Below are positions 1 through 10,020 of a DNA stretch of 64,000 nucleotides, piece by piece. This DNA is from Pyrus communis (lineage: Eukaryota; Streptophyta; Magnoliopsida; Rosales; Rosaceae), in contig NC_084811.1 in the NCBI RefSeq assembly GCF_963583255.1, positions 11,984,088 to 12,048,087 of the forward strand, given 5' to 3'. The notes under the pieces are model-generated. The model had not been told where the DNA came from. It searched no databases and was given only the letters and a program-made list of their open reading frames with translations. The stretch's first letter is position 1; each line of letters starts with the position of its first letter. Made by a program: the position numbers and the translations under genes.

Positions 1-493
1 GCTCTCCCTTCAAAGATTTGATTGGCCACGTAATCGACTACATAAGCGGTCACCGTTTCGATCTTGAAGCTGTGAGCGGTCGAGGTTTCTGTATTTAAAG
101 GCGAAGGAGGAGGAGGCACCGGCTTCGATGTGAGCAAGACGTTTCTGCCTTTGTTGCCGGTGTCCGTTTTGTACGAGATGGTGACTTGCAGGCTGTCGAA
201 GGAGATGGCAAGCACGCGATTAGGGTTCACCACGACGACCGTCATGTTAACTCGGAGCCACTCGAGTTGAGTTTGCACACGGTGGAAGAGTCGAGTCGTT
301 AACAGGGCTCTACGGGAGTCAAATTATGTTGGTCGTGGAAAACCAGGATTCCCAGCACGTAGATAGGGATACAGACGATGATAGGTATGATGTGAACTTT
401 TGGGCACTGTTTGAGGCGAGAACAAAGAGTGTAATTTTTCATTCGTGCAGCCATTTTATATCTTTGATTAATGATCAATTGACTAGGGTGCAT
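1..493 (-). pseudogene. LEA-2 / NDR1-HIN1-like (NHL) protein fragment, frameshifted and cut by window edge
   Basis: On the minus strand a reading frame from the ATG at 493 gives a short basic N-terminus, then one hydrophobic segment (key stretch HIIPIIVCIPIYVLGILVF), and stops near 299. A second minus frame from about 327 to position 1 continues with features of the LEA-2 beta-sandwich domain: WLRVNMTVVVVNPN, a Val/Asn-Pro-Asn strand, then FDSLQVTISY. One transmembrane helix followed by an LEA-2 domain is the layout of NHL proteins, which sit in the plasma membrane and act in defence or stress. The two frames overlap by about 30 bases, too little for an intron, so I read a frameshift and probable pseudogene. 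The 3' end lies outside the window. An assembly error is the alternative. Confidence 0.55.
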
Positions 494-1234
494 CTATTTA
501 TGCGTTTTGATTTTTGAATTTTGAGACGGAGAAGAGGATGTGTTGGATTAGGCTATAAAATAAGGGAGGTTTAACAAAACACTCCCGCTACTATTCATTT
601 TTAACGAAAAACTACATTTATATCTTTTCATGATACTATTCACTGTATTTTTAAAAAGAGCTTTTCATTAAAAATGAAGTTTTTTTTGAACTTTTCGTTA
701 GTTTTTCTATAAAATTAACCTATAAGGGAACCAAATTTGTAGGAGTTGTTCTTACCGGAAACGGTTTGTAACTCCTTATCTTTTTTCTATTTATCTTGGT
801 TTTTTTTTTCTTTTTTTTTTCCGGTTATCCTTCTAATTTCCTGGCAGACATCACTTTTTTTTGGTGTATTTTATCTATTGTCTACTGGTATGCGTTTTAG
901 ATAGAGGGATTGGGTTTAGGCTGTACAATGAAATAACACAACATCAGAGGCTCTTTGATTCATATCGGAGCCCTCTTAGATTTGGCATCACACCTACACG
1001 TTGAAACAAAGCGTACGCATAGATTGGAGCCTTGAAATTCGATGGTTCCCGGCTATTTTTTGCCTAATCCGGCCAATCTTGCCGAATTTGGGTCTCGACT
1101 CGAGGGAAAATTACTCCTCTCTCGATGGGCTTCCAGAATATCTAAGTGGATATTCCAAATTCCAAGTTTCGCTTTTTTTTATTGAAAAGTTTGAGAGTCA
1201 AGCCTTTTAATTCGAATTTTGACTTGTATGTGAG
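494..1234. other. AT-rich spacer with a degenerate short MITE-like element
   Basis: No credible gene. Positions 566-690 resemble, in reverse orientation, 19540-19640 in the expansin intron. Both carry the core TTAACGAAAAAC(C/T)ACATTT next to GTACTNTTCACT-type words. The rest is T-rich. The left target-site duplication of the retrotransposon is at 1230-1234. Confidence 0.45.
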
Positions 1235-1558
1235 TGTTTGGGCCCAAAATAATATTGTTGGGCCGAGCAGCAGAATGTGCTCGGCCCAAGGCTGTGTCAA
1301 ATACTATGGGCCGAATGATAAATCCCGGGCCAGTTGGCAGGGTCGGACAAGTCCTATCCTAAGAAGTAGTCCAGATAAACAGAAAGGGTCGAGGAAGTCC
1401 TGGTACGACCAGGATTCCCGGCCGGCAAAGAATAAAGCCTCGAAAAGAGGGAAAGTTCAGAATCCCAGTGGGAGTAGGTTTGTTCGAGTTAGAGTTGAAA
1501 CGGGACAAGGACTCCCAATCCAGATCAGGATGCAATTCGGTCTCAAGGAATAGGGTGC

Positions 1559-1566
1559 TATAAATA
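1559..1566 (+). promoter_or_regulatory. LTR TATA box
   Basis: TATAAATA in the 5' LTR, repeated at the matching place in the 3' LTR (14254-14261). Transcription, and so the U3/R border, would be expected about 25-35 bases downstream, near 1590. That start is inferred from spacing only. Confidence 0.7.
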
Positions 1567-1669
1567 CAAGAAATCATGCAACAGAAAAACCCCTTCAATC
1601 CAGCATACAATTGCCCTGTGCAAAACCTCTCAAATACCTTGAGATTTTTCCTTTTCTTTTTCTGCCGAA

Positions 1670-1800
1670 ATACCTTCAGTTTGGATAAACAACACTGTGG
1701 AGGTACCCGGCGAGCACCTTCAGTTTGGATAAACAACACTGTTGCCGCAAAATCAGCCGACCGAGAAGCACCTTCAGTTTAGATAAACAGCACTGCGTCG
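1670..1800 (+). repeat. Triplicated 27-bp word inside the LTR
   Basis: The word CCTTCAGTTTGGATAAAC followed by A(A/G)CACTG occurs three times with spacers of about 17-27 bp, each copy preceded by a CGAG-, GAAG- or AATA-type spacer. The same three copies are in the 3' LTR (14365-14495), so the array predates insertion. It lies just downstream of the inferred transcription start. Confidence 0.85.
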
Positions 1801-2366
1801 AGGCCGACTGATTACCTATCTAAGTCTCGGCCGAGAAGGGTTTTCGAACCCTTGTTGGTAGAGGTCACCTTGCTAGCCTTCTCGGCATAGTCAGGTCTTA
1901 CGAGTTGCGTTACTCGGCGTACTGGACGTCGAGTAATTTTATGATTGGATACTCGCAAGTAAGTTTCAGGGTTCGGCATTCCGACGGCCGAGCTACATTT
2001 ACCATCAAGACATACATCACGTTTGAGTACCTGTGCCCATACAGTTTGGTCTCGATTCGACGTGCTTATACTTTTACGAATATAATCACAGTGACCGAAT
2101 CGGGCTTCGACGATTTGTGAACTCCGCAGAATTAGTAACCTTGTCTTCAGGCTATAGAACCCAGAGACCGAGAGGGTTCCTTCCTCGGTCGCAATCGCAA
2201 GATAGAGAAGTCAACGACGCGCTCAACGCGACATCAACGAATTTTACTCCTCGGCCGAGCTCGGCCGACGAGTTGGCACGCCCCGCATTCAACCGAAGGA
2301 CGTAGTTAGCTTATTAGTTACTCGGCTTGCGCGCCACATAGGTTTTTGTAATTTTTAGAGTCAACA

Positions 2367-2386
2367 TTTTGGCACGCCCAGTGGGA
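2367..2386 (+). promoter_or_regulatory. Putative primer-binding site
   Basis: Immediately after the LTR the sequence reads TTTTGGCACGCCCAGTGGGA, the place where a tRNA 3' end primes minus-strand DNA synthesis. Similar TTGGC(A/G)CGCCCAGTGGG words follow the LTRs of many plant Tat elements. I do not assign the tRNA species. Confidence 0.65.
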
Positions 2387-2411
2387 CATTTGTGCTAAAC
2401 CTTCGGAGTTC

Positions 2412-4376
2412 ATGACCATTGAGACACGGTCTGTAAAGAAGAAAACAATCATGGGAAAGTCAACAGTTGACTTACCAGTGCAAGGCCTTGGGCAGGATTT
2501 GCACCTTGCAAAAAATCTGATCATTGTTGCGCCGTTCGAGGCCACAAGTGCAACACGCCGAGAGAATGAAATCTATCTCGGTGGACAACCTCACAACTTA
2601 GAGGTCCCTAACCAAACAGCAGGCATGTTCGTGGAAGGAATAGTGGAAGATTGCGACGACGATGGTGGGGAGGGTTCTGATCCACCAACTAGGTCGTTTC
2701 TTCGGAGACGACTCGATGAACAGTATCGACAGGTCGAGCAGTCGATTGGTCAAAAAATGAATGATTTACTGGAAGCAATACGAAATAACAACGATACACA
2801 GACCAGGATGCTTGAACTGTTGGTTAGTAAAGCCTTCGAAGATGGCCAGGTCGGCCAGCCTCGGCAACTTTCTACGAATATTCCAATACAAGCCGAGAGA
2901 GGGTCCGCCCGGCCACAACCAATCACCTTAGATAAAAGAGGTGGACCGAGCAATAGATCCGAGGGACCAAACCAGGGAGAAGAAGCCGCCTCCGTAAACA
3001 TGACCGAAGTCAAGAGAATGATTGACTCGGCCCTAAAGAAGAGGCCGAAGTTTCCAAAATTCATCCATCCATACCCGGCTTATGTGGAAAGGTTTGAATA
3101 CCCACGAGGTTTTAAGATCCCTGATTTCAGTCTCTTCGCCGGGGAATCGTCTTTATCCTCATTAGAACATGTGGCTCGGTTCACAGCGCAATGTGGAGAC
3201 GTCAATAGCGACTTCTATAAATTACGGCTGTTTAATTTTTCACTTACAGGCTCAGCTTTCGCCTGGTACATAAATCTCTCACCCAACTTCGTGCAGAGTT
3301 GGGAAGAGTTAGTCGAGAAATTCCATGAACAATTCTATCGGCCAGGGATGGAAATGTCCGTATCATCGTTGGCCAGGATGGCTTAAGCGTCCAACGAATC
3401 TCCAATGGAATACCTAACAAGGTTTAAGTCGGCCAGGAATTGGTGCCGAGTACCTTTCCCCGAAGTGGAATTCGTCAGGATTGCCCTTAACGGATTAGAC
3501 GTCGAATACAAAAAGAAGTTTCTGGGGGCAAACATTCGAGATATGTACGAACTTGCTCAACACGTTGAACAGTATGATTATCTGCTCCGAGAAGAAAAGA
3601 TATCAAAGTCACCATCCCGGGGGACGTTGTATAAGAATCCCACGATTAACTATGCATTGGCCGAAAGCGAGGACCCTCAGTATGCTAGTGTGGATACGGC
3701 CGAGATAGTAATAGATAAACTTTACGTCTGCAAGGCTTTAGCTCAAGTAAGTTCCAAAGACACCAAGACCCGTTCGGCCGCCGACGAGATGAGTAAACCG
3801 TCGAAAGTATACACTTTCGATATCACCAAAGCCGATGCAATTTTCGATCAATTATTGGCAGCAAAAATCATCAAGCTTCGGCCGGGACATACCATCCCTA
3901 AGGCCGATAAATTGAAAGGCAAGATATACTGCAAGTATCATAATTCTAATAAGCATGCAACCAATAATTGTGTTGTATTCCGAGACACAATTCAAAGTTG
4001 GATCGAGAAAGGAAAGTTGAAATTTCCGGAAAAGCAGATGGCGGTCGACATCAATCCCTTCCCTTCAACAACAATTGGTATGGTGGATGCTCATCTTCCT
4101 AAAAACAAAGGGAAGGCCGAATACGTCCCGGTGCAGCATATTCGTCGATGGAATGGTCAGACAAGACTAAAGATTGATTTATTTTCAAATGCACCGCCTA
4201 CGGAACGCTCGGGACCACCCATCAATGAGCCTATGACGGGGTTGAGTTCCGACGAAACTCATGAATCAAGGGTTTTATGAGACCATTGTAAAACACCAGT
4301 CGAACTTGGGAAGAAGACATCTTCGACACCATCCACGACCCCTACAACATCGCCACGGGGACTTGGTAACGGCCCA
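2412..4376 (+). pseudogene. gag: Retrotransposon gag (capsid/nucleocapsid), interrupted
   Basis: Structural protein of the retroelement particle. One frame runs from the ATG at 2412 through the whole region, broken by an in-frame TAA at 3384-3386 and TGA at 4278-4280. The capsid core (about 3050-3600) has the plant retrotransposon gag signature: FNFSLTGSAFAWYINLSP, then a WEELVEKFHEQFY stretch, and after the first stop a MEYLTRFKSARNW stretch. A Cys/His-rich segment beginning YCKYHN at 3927 and ending NNC, then W.EKGKLKFPEK, is typical of Tat gag. The frame continues with no stop after 4280 into the protease region, so gag and pol were one polyprotein. Confidence 0.9.
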
Positions 4377-6380
4377 CGACGCCAAGTGTTTGATAGACTC
4401 GGCCCACATGTACGGCCAATAGACCAGGCCCCGGTCAGGCGGCGTCTTGACTTCGACGCACCTTTCTATAATAAGGATTATTACTCGCGCAATACCAGCA
4501 GTTCGGGCCCACCAGCCGATCAAAAAACTTTCAAACCACCCAGGACGTCGGATCAACGCTGGTACAGTTACAATTCTCCGACTGGCCTATATACGGCGTT
4601 GTCTAAATCTCAAAAACGTCGTCGCCAACGAATAGATTGCATGGCTCGACGACGAGAAGCGCAGACCAGCCCTACTAACCGTTGGCAACCAAAAAATGCC
4701 GTGGAAAACATTAGTGAACGGTTAACCCCGACTATCATGACCGAGTTAGTCGAAGGGAGAAAAATAGCGGCTCCCGGCTTTGAAGCCACTATTGAAGAGT
4801 CTGAGAAACGTATCAAGCTTCTTCTCCGCCCTGGGGAGACGAGAGCTCGTCTCGAGCACTTTAGACAAGAGGCCGAAAGGAAACTTTCTCCGTTACCACC
4901 GCGCGAGCCGTTTATCAAAATACGACGCAATTTACACCCTCCATTCCTCGGTGAATCCCTGGAGTACATGCGAGAGTTTCATAAGAAATATTCCGCCATT
5001 GACTTGTACGGACTACCGAAGGCATGTCAGGAAGCCCTCGACCTAGCTCTAACTTGCCCTGATGCCGAGCAAATTATTCAGAAAACTTCCGACCCAGCGA
5101 TCAAAGCTAGGTTCCAACATATACGGGAGGCTTGGGTCCTTGGTTTTGAGGTCGATCCTTACACAGATATTGACGCCGCCGAATTACCCTTTTCACTCGA
5201 AGACCTTCAGCATTTGCGCTATCATTTTGAAGTTTTCTCGGCTATATCTCTCTTCGGCCTCACGGACGACGAAGAAAAAAGGATAGCACGGTTGGATACA
5301 TATCTAGACACGAGGAACGCCCGTATCGCCTATGAAGAACGAGCTCGCATAACGCAGGACCAAAATAAGTCTTCGGCAGTAAACATAGTCGAGGATAATA
5401 GCCAAAACAAACTCGACTCGGTCAACACGCCTCAAATGACGGTTCACACCAAGGCACTCAAAAGTTCGATTGAGGATGTTCCGTCGACTGATACTATGGC
5501 TACTTCTGCGGAAGACGACGACCACGATCCGATGGGTCCTTCGGTCCTCGAACATATGGAGATCAGCATGGTCCACGTCTTACCAGCCGAATTCCAACCA
5601 AGTACCCACCAGTCAAATTTCTTGGACGGAGACGTGGTCGCTGAGGAAGCAACACAAGTAGATTTCGTCGCAAACGACGACGATAGGGAAGTTCGAAACG
5701 GGGACAACCTTAAGGCAGCTTTGGCCGAATTATTTCCCCGTTCCTCCTCGGTTAATCTCCAACGCCTTAAGCCGTTGTACGTCACGGCTCACATCGAAGG
5801 ATTTCCTATTTCTAAAGTGTTTGTCGACTGTGGAGCCATAGTCAACATTATGCCGATGTCCGTCATGAAGGCTTTACGCCGTTCTGATAATGAACTCATC
5901 CCGTCGGGTATCACTATGGCAGCTTCGTTGGTGACAAGTCTCAGACCAAAGGAGTGCTCCCGTTGGAAGTCAGCATTGCCGGTCGTCAACACATGACAGC
6001 ATTCTTTATAATTGACTCTAAGACCGACTATAACGCATTACTTGGCCGCGATTGGATCCATCAAACCAGTTGCATTCCTTCATCACTATACCAAGTCTTC
6101 ATCTTTTGGGATGGCAAATCGGTCGTGGTCCACCCAGCCGATAATCAACCATTTGAAACCAACATGATTCAGGCTCGCTATTACAATGATCACGTCGGCT
6201 GCATCACCCTCCAAGGCCTTAACGAGGATGGGCGACCGACAAGAATTTCGGTACAGAAAGTGATTGAGGTCGGCGCCGAGACTGTCCAACAGGATTCGGC
6301 GAGACTTGGCTTGGCAGATTTAGTCACCAATGCCGATGATTGATAACACCAGGTAAGAACGGCGTCAAGCCGCGGTTTCA
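4377..6380 (+). pseudogene. pol: Gag-pol linker and aspartic protease, frameshifted
   Basis: Continues the gag frame. The segment to about 5750 is a long acidic linker without a clear domain. The retropepsin-like aspartic protease follows at about 5760-6110: the catalytic Asp is in FVDCGAIVNIMP (GAC at 5826-5828), followed in another frame by LEVSIAGRQHMTAFFIID and then NALLGRDWIH. Between about 5925 and 5990 the frame changes once. The frame ends with TGA at 6341-6343 and the original frame is resumed before 6387, so at least two indels lie here. The active-site context DCGA is the looser form seen in plant Ty3/gypsy proteases. Confidence 0.85.
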
Positions 6381-6386
6381 TCAACA

Positions 6387-7500
6387 ATGGAACGACTGCT
6401 GGCCCATTGGTATGCCATTACCAAGCAACCAAATTCCGGCATCAATTTAATCGAATTTTTGGCCGAAGCAGATAACGGCCCCGTGCTAACTTTTGATAAA
6501 GTTCAGGCCGCACCAGCCGAACTCGAAGACCATCGGCCCCAGGTTAAGGACCCATTAGAAGAAGTTAATGTAGGCACGGCCGATGATCCTTGAACATTAT
6601 TTATCAGCGCGTTACTCCCACCGTCTATGAAGGTCGAACTCCGTAAGTTACTCCAGGAATTTAGAGATTGCTTCGCGTGGAACTACCATGAAATGCCAGG
6701 CCTCGATCGAAACCTTGTAGAGCATGAGCTACGCATCAAGGATGGGTGTAAGCCTTTTCGACAACCCCCTCGCCGATTTTCGACCGAGGTACAACTCGGC
6801 ATCAAAGAGGAGTTAATTCGGCTTCTAAAAGCCGGGTTTATTAGGACCGCTCGGTACGTCGAATGGTTGGCCAATATCGTCCCAGTATTAAAGAAAAACG
6901 GAGCCCTTCGCATTTGCATCGATTTTCGTAATCTAAATCTGGCCACTCCCAAGGATGAATATACGATGCCAATCTCAGACCTGCTCATTGATGCCGCTAA
7001 TCATGAATTGCTATCTTTTATGGACGGCCATGCGGGATACAACCAGATTTTCATCGCCGAAGCTGACGTCCACAAGACAGCTTTCCGCTACCCTGGGGCA
7101 CTCGGTACTTACGAATGGGTAGTTATGCCATTCGGCCTCAAGAATGCCGGCGCTACATACCAACGAGCCATGAATATGATATTCCACGACCTAATCGGTA
7201 CAATCATCGAAGTTTATATCGATGATGTGGTGGTAAAGTCTAAATGCCGCCACACGCACCTGGATGATCTGCGGCAAGCGTTCCTTCGCATGCGCAAGAA
7301 TAATCTCAAAATGAACCTGGCCAAGTGTGTCTTTGGTGTGTTGGCCGGTAATTTTTTAGGATTTTTGGTGCACCATCGCGGCATTGAAGTCGACGAAAAT
7401 AAAGCCCGCGCAATCATTAGCGCTCCACCTCCGACAACAAAGAAACAGCTCTAGTCATTACTCGGGCAGATAAATTTCCTTCGCCGCTTCATCGCCAATT
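6387..7500 (+). pseudogene. pol: Reverse transcriptase domain of pol, with stops
   Basis: RNA-dependent DNA polymerase that copies the element RNA. The frame starting at 6387 has TGA at 6591-6593 and TAG at 7452-7454 but is otherwise open. Visible RT blocks are LRICIDFRNLNLATPKDEY (about 6906-6960), SFMDGHAGYNQI, FGLKNAGATYQRAMN and the catalytic YIDDVVV at 7215-7235 with both Asp codons intact. The thumb/connection begins after the TAG. Only the stops disable it. Confidence 0.95.
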
Positions 7501-8060
7501 CGGCCGGTAAGATGAAGGCATTCTCTACGCTCCTTAAGCTTAAGGATACCGACAAATTTGAATGGCGCGAAGAGCATCAAACTGCATTTACGCAAATCAA
7601 GGTGGCCCTTTCCACCCCACCCGTGCTAGTTCCACCTTGTCGCGGCAAACCCCTTAAATTATACATTTCGGCAACCACTGAATCCATTGGTTGTCTCCTC
7701 GCGCAAGATAACAATGTAGGGCGTGAACAAGCTATCTTTTATCTTAGCCGTAATCTGAATTCACCAGAGCTCAATTATTCACCTGTCGAAAAACTTTGCT
7801 TAGCTTTGTTTTTTACCGCATCAAAGCTTCGGCATTACATGCTCCCATCAGTTACGCAGGTCATCGCCCAAACAGACGTAATTCGTTACATGCTCACTCG
7901 GCCCATCATCAAAGGCCGAATCGGGAAATGGACACTCGCTTTATCCGAGTTCAGCCTTCAGTACGTACCCCAAAAGGCCGTCAAGGGGCAAGCCCTCGCA
8001 GACTTCTTGGCCCAACACCCTTCCCCTTATGGTTTTAGGGGAGGCGACGTCGACATCGGT
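7455..8060 (+). pseudogene. pol: RT connection and first RNase H domain of pol
   Basis: Same frame as the RT. LLGQINFLRRFIANSAGK, then FEWREEHQTAF, is the gypsy thumb/connection. The Ty3/gypsy RNase H-like domain follows: LYISATTESIGCLLAQ, YLSRNLNSPELNYSPVEK, and KGQALADFLAQHP near its end. This ancestral RNase H is usually degenerate in Tat elements, where a second domain takes over cleavage of the RNA-DNA hybrid. Confidence 0.85.
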
Positions 8061-8513
8061 TTAGTCACAACACGTGATAACCATTGGACTATGCATTTTG
8101 ATGGTTCCAGTACTTCGACCTCGGCGGGTGTCGACATTGCAATTCAGTCGCCCGACCATTGTCGATGGTATTTTTCTCTCAAGTTGGATTTCAGCTGTAC
8201 AAATAATCAGGGCGAATATGAAGCCCTCATTATCGGCCTCCACGTTTTACACGATCTACGGGCCTCCCGCGTTCTCGTCCTCGGTGATTCCGAACTTGTG
8301 ATTAACCAACTGAACGGCATGTTTCGTTGCATGAGTTGTACTTTAGCGCCCTATCACATGGTCGCCACTTACCTGGCCGAGTCGTTCGAACGGATCACAT
8401 TTGAACATATTTCACGTATTCACAACACAGACGCCGACGAACTCGCCCAGATCGCCTCCGGAGCACAACTCACGGGGGGCAAGCTAGGCCGAATTGCAAC
8501 CACAAGTCTGTGA
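8061..8513 (+). pseudogene. pol: Second RNase H domain (dual-RNase H, Tat hallmark), with terminal stop
   Basis: Follows the first RNase H in the same frame. It has acidic motifs of the RNase H fold: WTMHFDGSSTS (FDG from about 8097), NNQGEYEALIIGL (Glu), LGDSELVINQLNG (Asp), and NTDADELAQIASG (Asp). A second, archaeal/plant-like RNase H here is the known signature of the Tat lineage. TGA at 8511-8513 interrupts the frame just before the integrase. Confidence 0.85.
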
Positions 8514-9911
8514 TCGTACCCAGCCTTGATCAATCGACAAACTCTCCAGCGCACACACGTAATACGCACAAGGGTAATGTCGCTCCCATCCCTACTAGAA
8601 CGGGGAGATCCCGTAGAAGTATGTGTCATCGAGGTGGAACCAGATGATTGGAGAAAGACGATGTTACGATACCTCGATAACCCCAACGGGAAACACGACC
8701 GGAGAACGAAGGTCCTCACCACGAATTACGTGTCGTACCAAAATGAAATATACCGCAAGGGTGAAGACGGGTTACTACTATTGTGCCTCGGCCCACACGA
8801 GGCTGCCCAAGTAATGGCCGAGGTACATGAAGGAATTTACGGGGCACACCAATCTGGACGAAAGATGCGCTGGTTGCTTCGACGACACAGTTATTTTTGG
8901 CCCAGTATATTAAAGGATTGCATCGAATATGCACGAAGATGTGTACCATGCCAAATCCATGGACCCGTGCTAAGAGCCCCGACCGAATTACTCCACTCGG
9001 TTACTAAACCATGGCCGTTCAGGGGATGGGCAATAGACGTAATTGGCAAAATCACTCCATCATCGGGGGCGGCGAAACACGCGTGGATAATTGTAGCGAC
9101 TGACTATTTCACTAAATGGGTCGAGGCAAGATCATACGCCGAATTAACGGCCAAAGAGGTATGCAATTTCGTAAAGGAGAATATTGTGACCAGATTCGGC
9201 GTGCCAGAAACGATCATAACTGACAATGGCACCATATTCACGGCCAATAGGTTTAAGGAATACGCGGCAAGTCTGAATATCCGACTTAAGCAATCTACAC
9301 CGTACTACCCTCAGGCAAATGGACAGGCCGAGGCATGCAATAAAGTGTTGATCGGCATCCTCGACAAAACGGTAAGAGAAAGGCCTGGGTTGTGGCATTT
9401 GAAGTTAAATGAAGCATTATGGGCATACCGAACTTCACCCCGGTCGGCCACTGGAACCACTCCTTACGCGTTAACTTATGGACACGACGCTATGTTACCA
9501 GTCGAGTTGAGTATAAACTCATTACGAGTAATCGAGCAGAGTAGTTTGTTCAGTGTCGAATATAGTCAAGCGATGAGATAAGAATTAGAAGACTTAGAAG
9601 AAAATCGAATCGACGCGGGTAACTTATTGATAGCACAAAAGAAAATTGCCGAACGAGCGTATAACCAGCGTGTAAAACAAAAAACGTTCGGCGAAGGAGA
9701 ATTGGTTTGGCAAACGGTGTTGCCCGTCGGGATTAAAGACCCCCGATTTGGTAAATGGTCGCCGAATTGGGAAAGGCCATTCATCGTTCATAAAGTTCTC
9801 GGCAAGGGGGCATATCATCTCAGAGATCGGACGGGTTCAGTTCACAAATTGCAGATTATTGGAAAGTTTTTAAAAAAGTACTATCCAATTAAATGGGAAA
9901 TGCAAGAGTAA
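8514..9911 (+). pseudogene. pol: Integrase domain of pol, interrupted near its C-terminus
   Basis: Inserts the DNA copy into the genome. The frame is continuous with the RNase H region apart from the TGA at 8511 and a TAA at 9579-9581; it ends at TAA 9909-9911. The HHCC zinc finger runs from HEGIYGAHQSG (His at 8826) to CVPCQIHG. The DDE core has Asp in AIDVIG (9036), Asp in ITDNGTIF (9222) and Glu in GQAEACNK (9330), all present. The C-terminal part after 9581 has LVWQTVLPVGI and KWSPNWERPFIVHKV, the GPY/F-like module. No chromodomain is seen, as expected for Tat. Confidence 0.93.
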
Positions 9912-10020
9912 AAGACCATTGTGTTGATAAGAACCATTGTGTTGATAGTAAAAGACCATTATATTGATAGCAAAAGAACCATTGTATTGATAACAAAAGA
10001 ACAAATACAAAGATAAATTC
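9912..10020 (+). repeat. Short tandem repeats at the pol / antisense-gene junction
   Basis: Four imperfect units of about 17-24 bp built on AAAAGA(A)CCATTGTGTTGATA fill the whole gap between the pol stop codon (9909-9911) and the stop codon of the antisense gene at 10021. Confidence 0.75.

Larger units (their letters stand above)
1235..2366 (+). repeat. 5' long terminal repeat
   Basis: Begins TGTTTGGGCCC and ends GAGTCAACA. It contains a TATA box at 1559-1566, and three spaced copies of a word around ACCTTCAGTTTGGATAAAC (about 1672-1795). The partner copy is at 13930-15061 with the same length. Confidence 0.95.

Noticed and set aside
9144..9398. Minus-strand frame opposite integrase
   Set aside because: Shadow of the DDE core; composition follows the sense codons.
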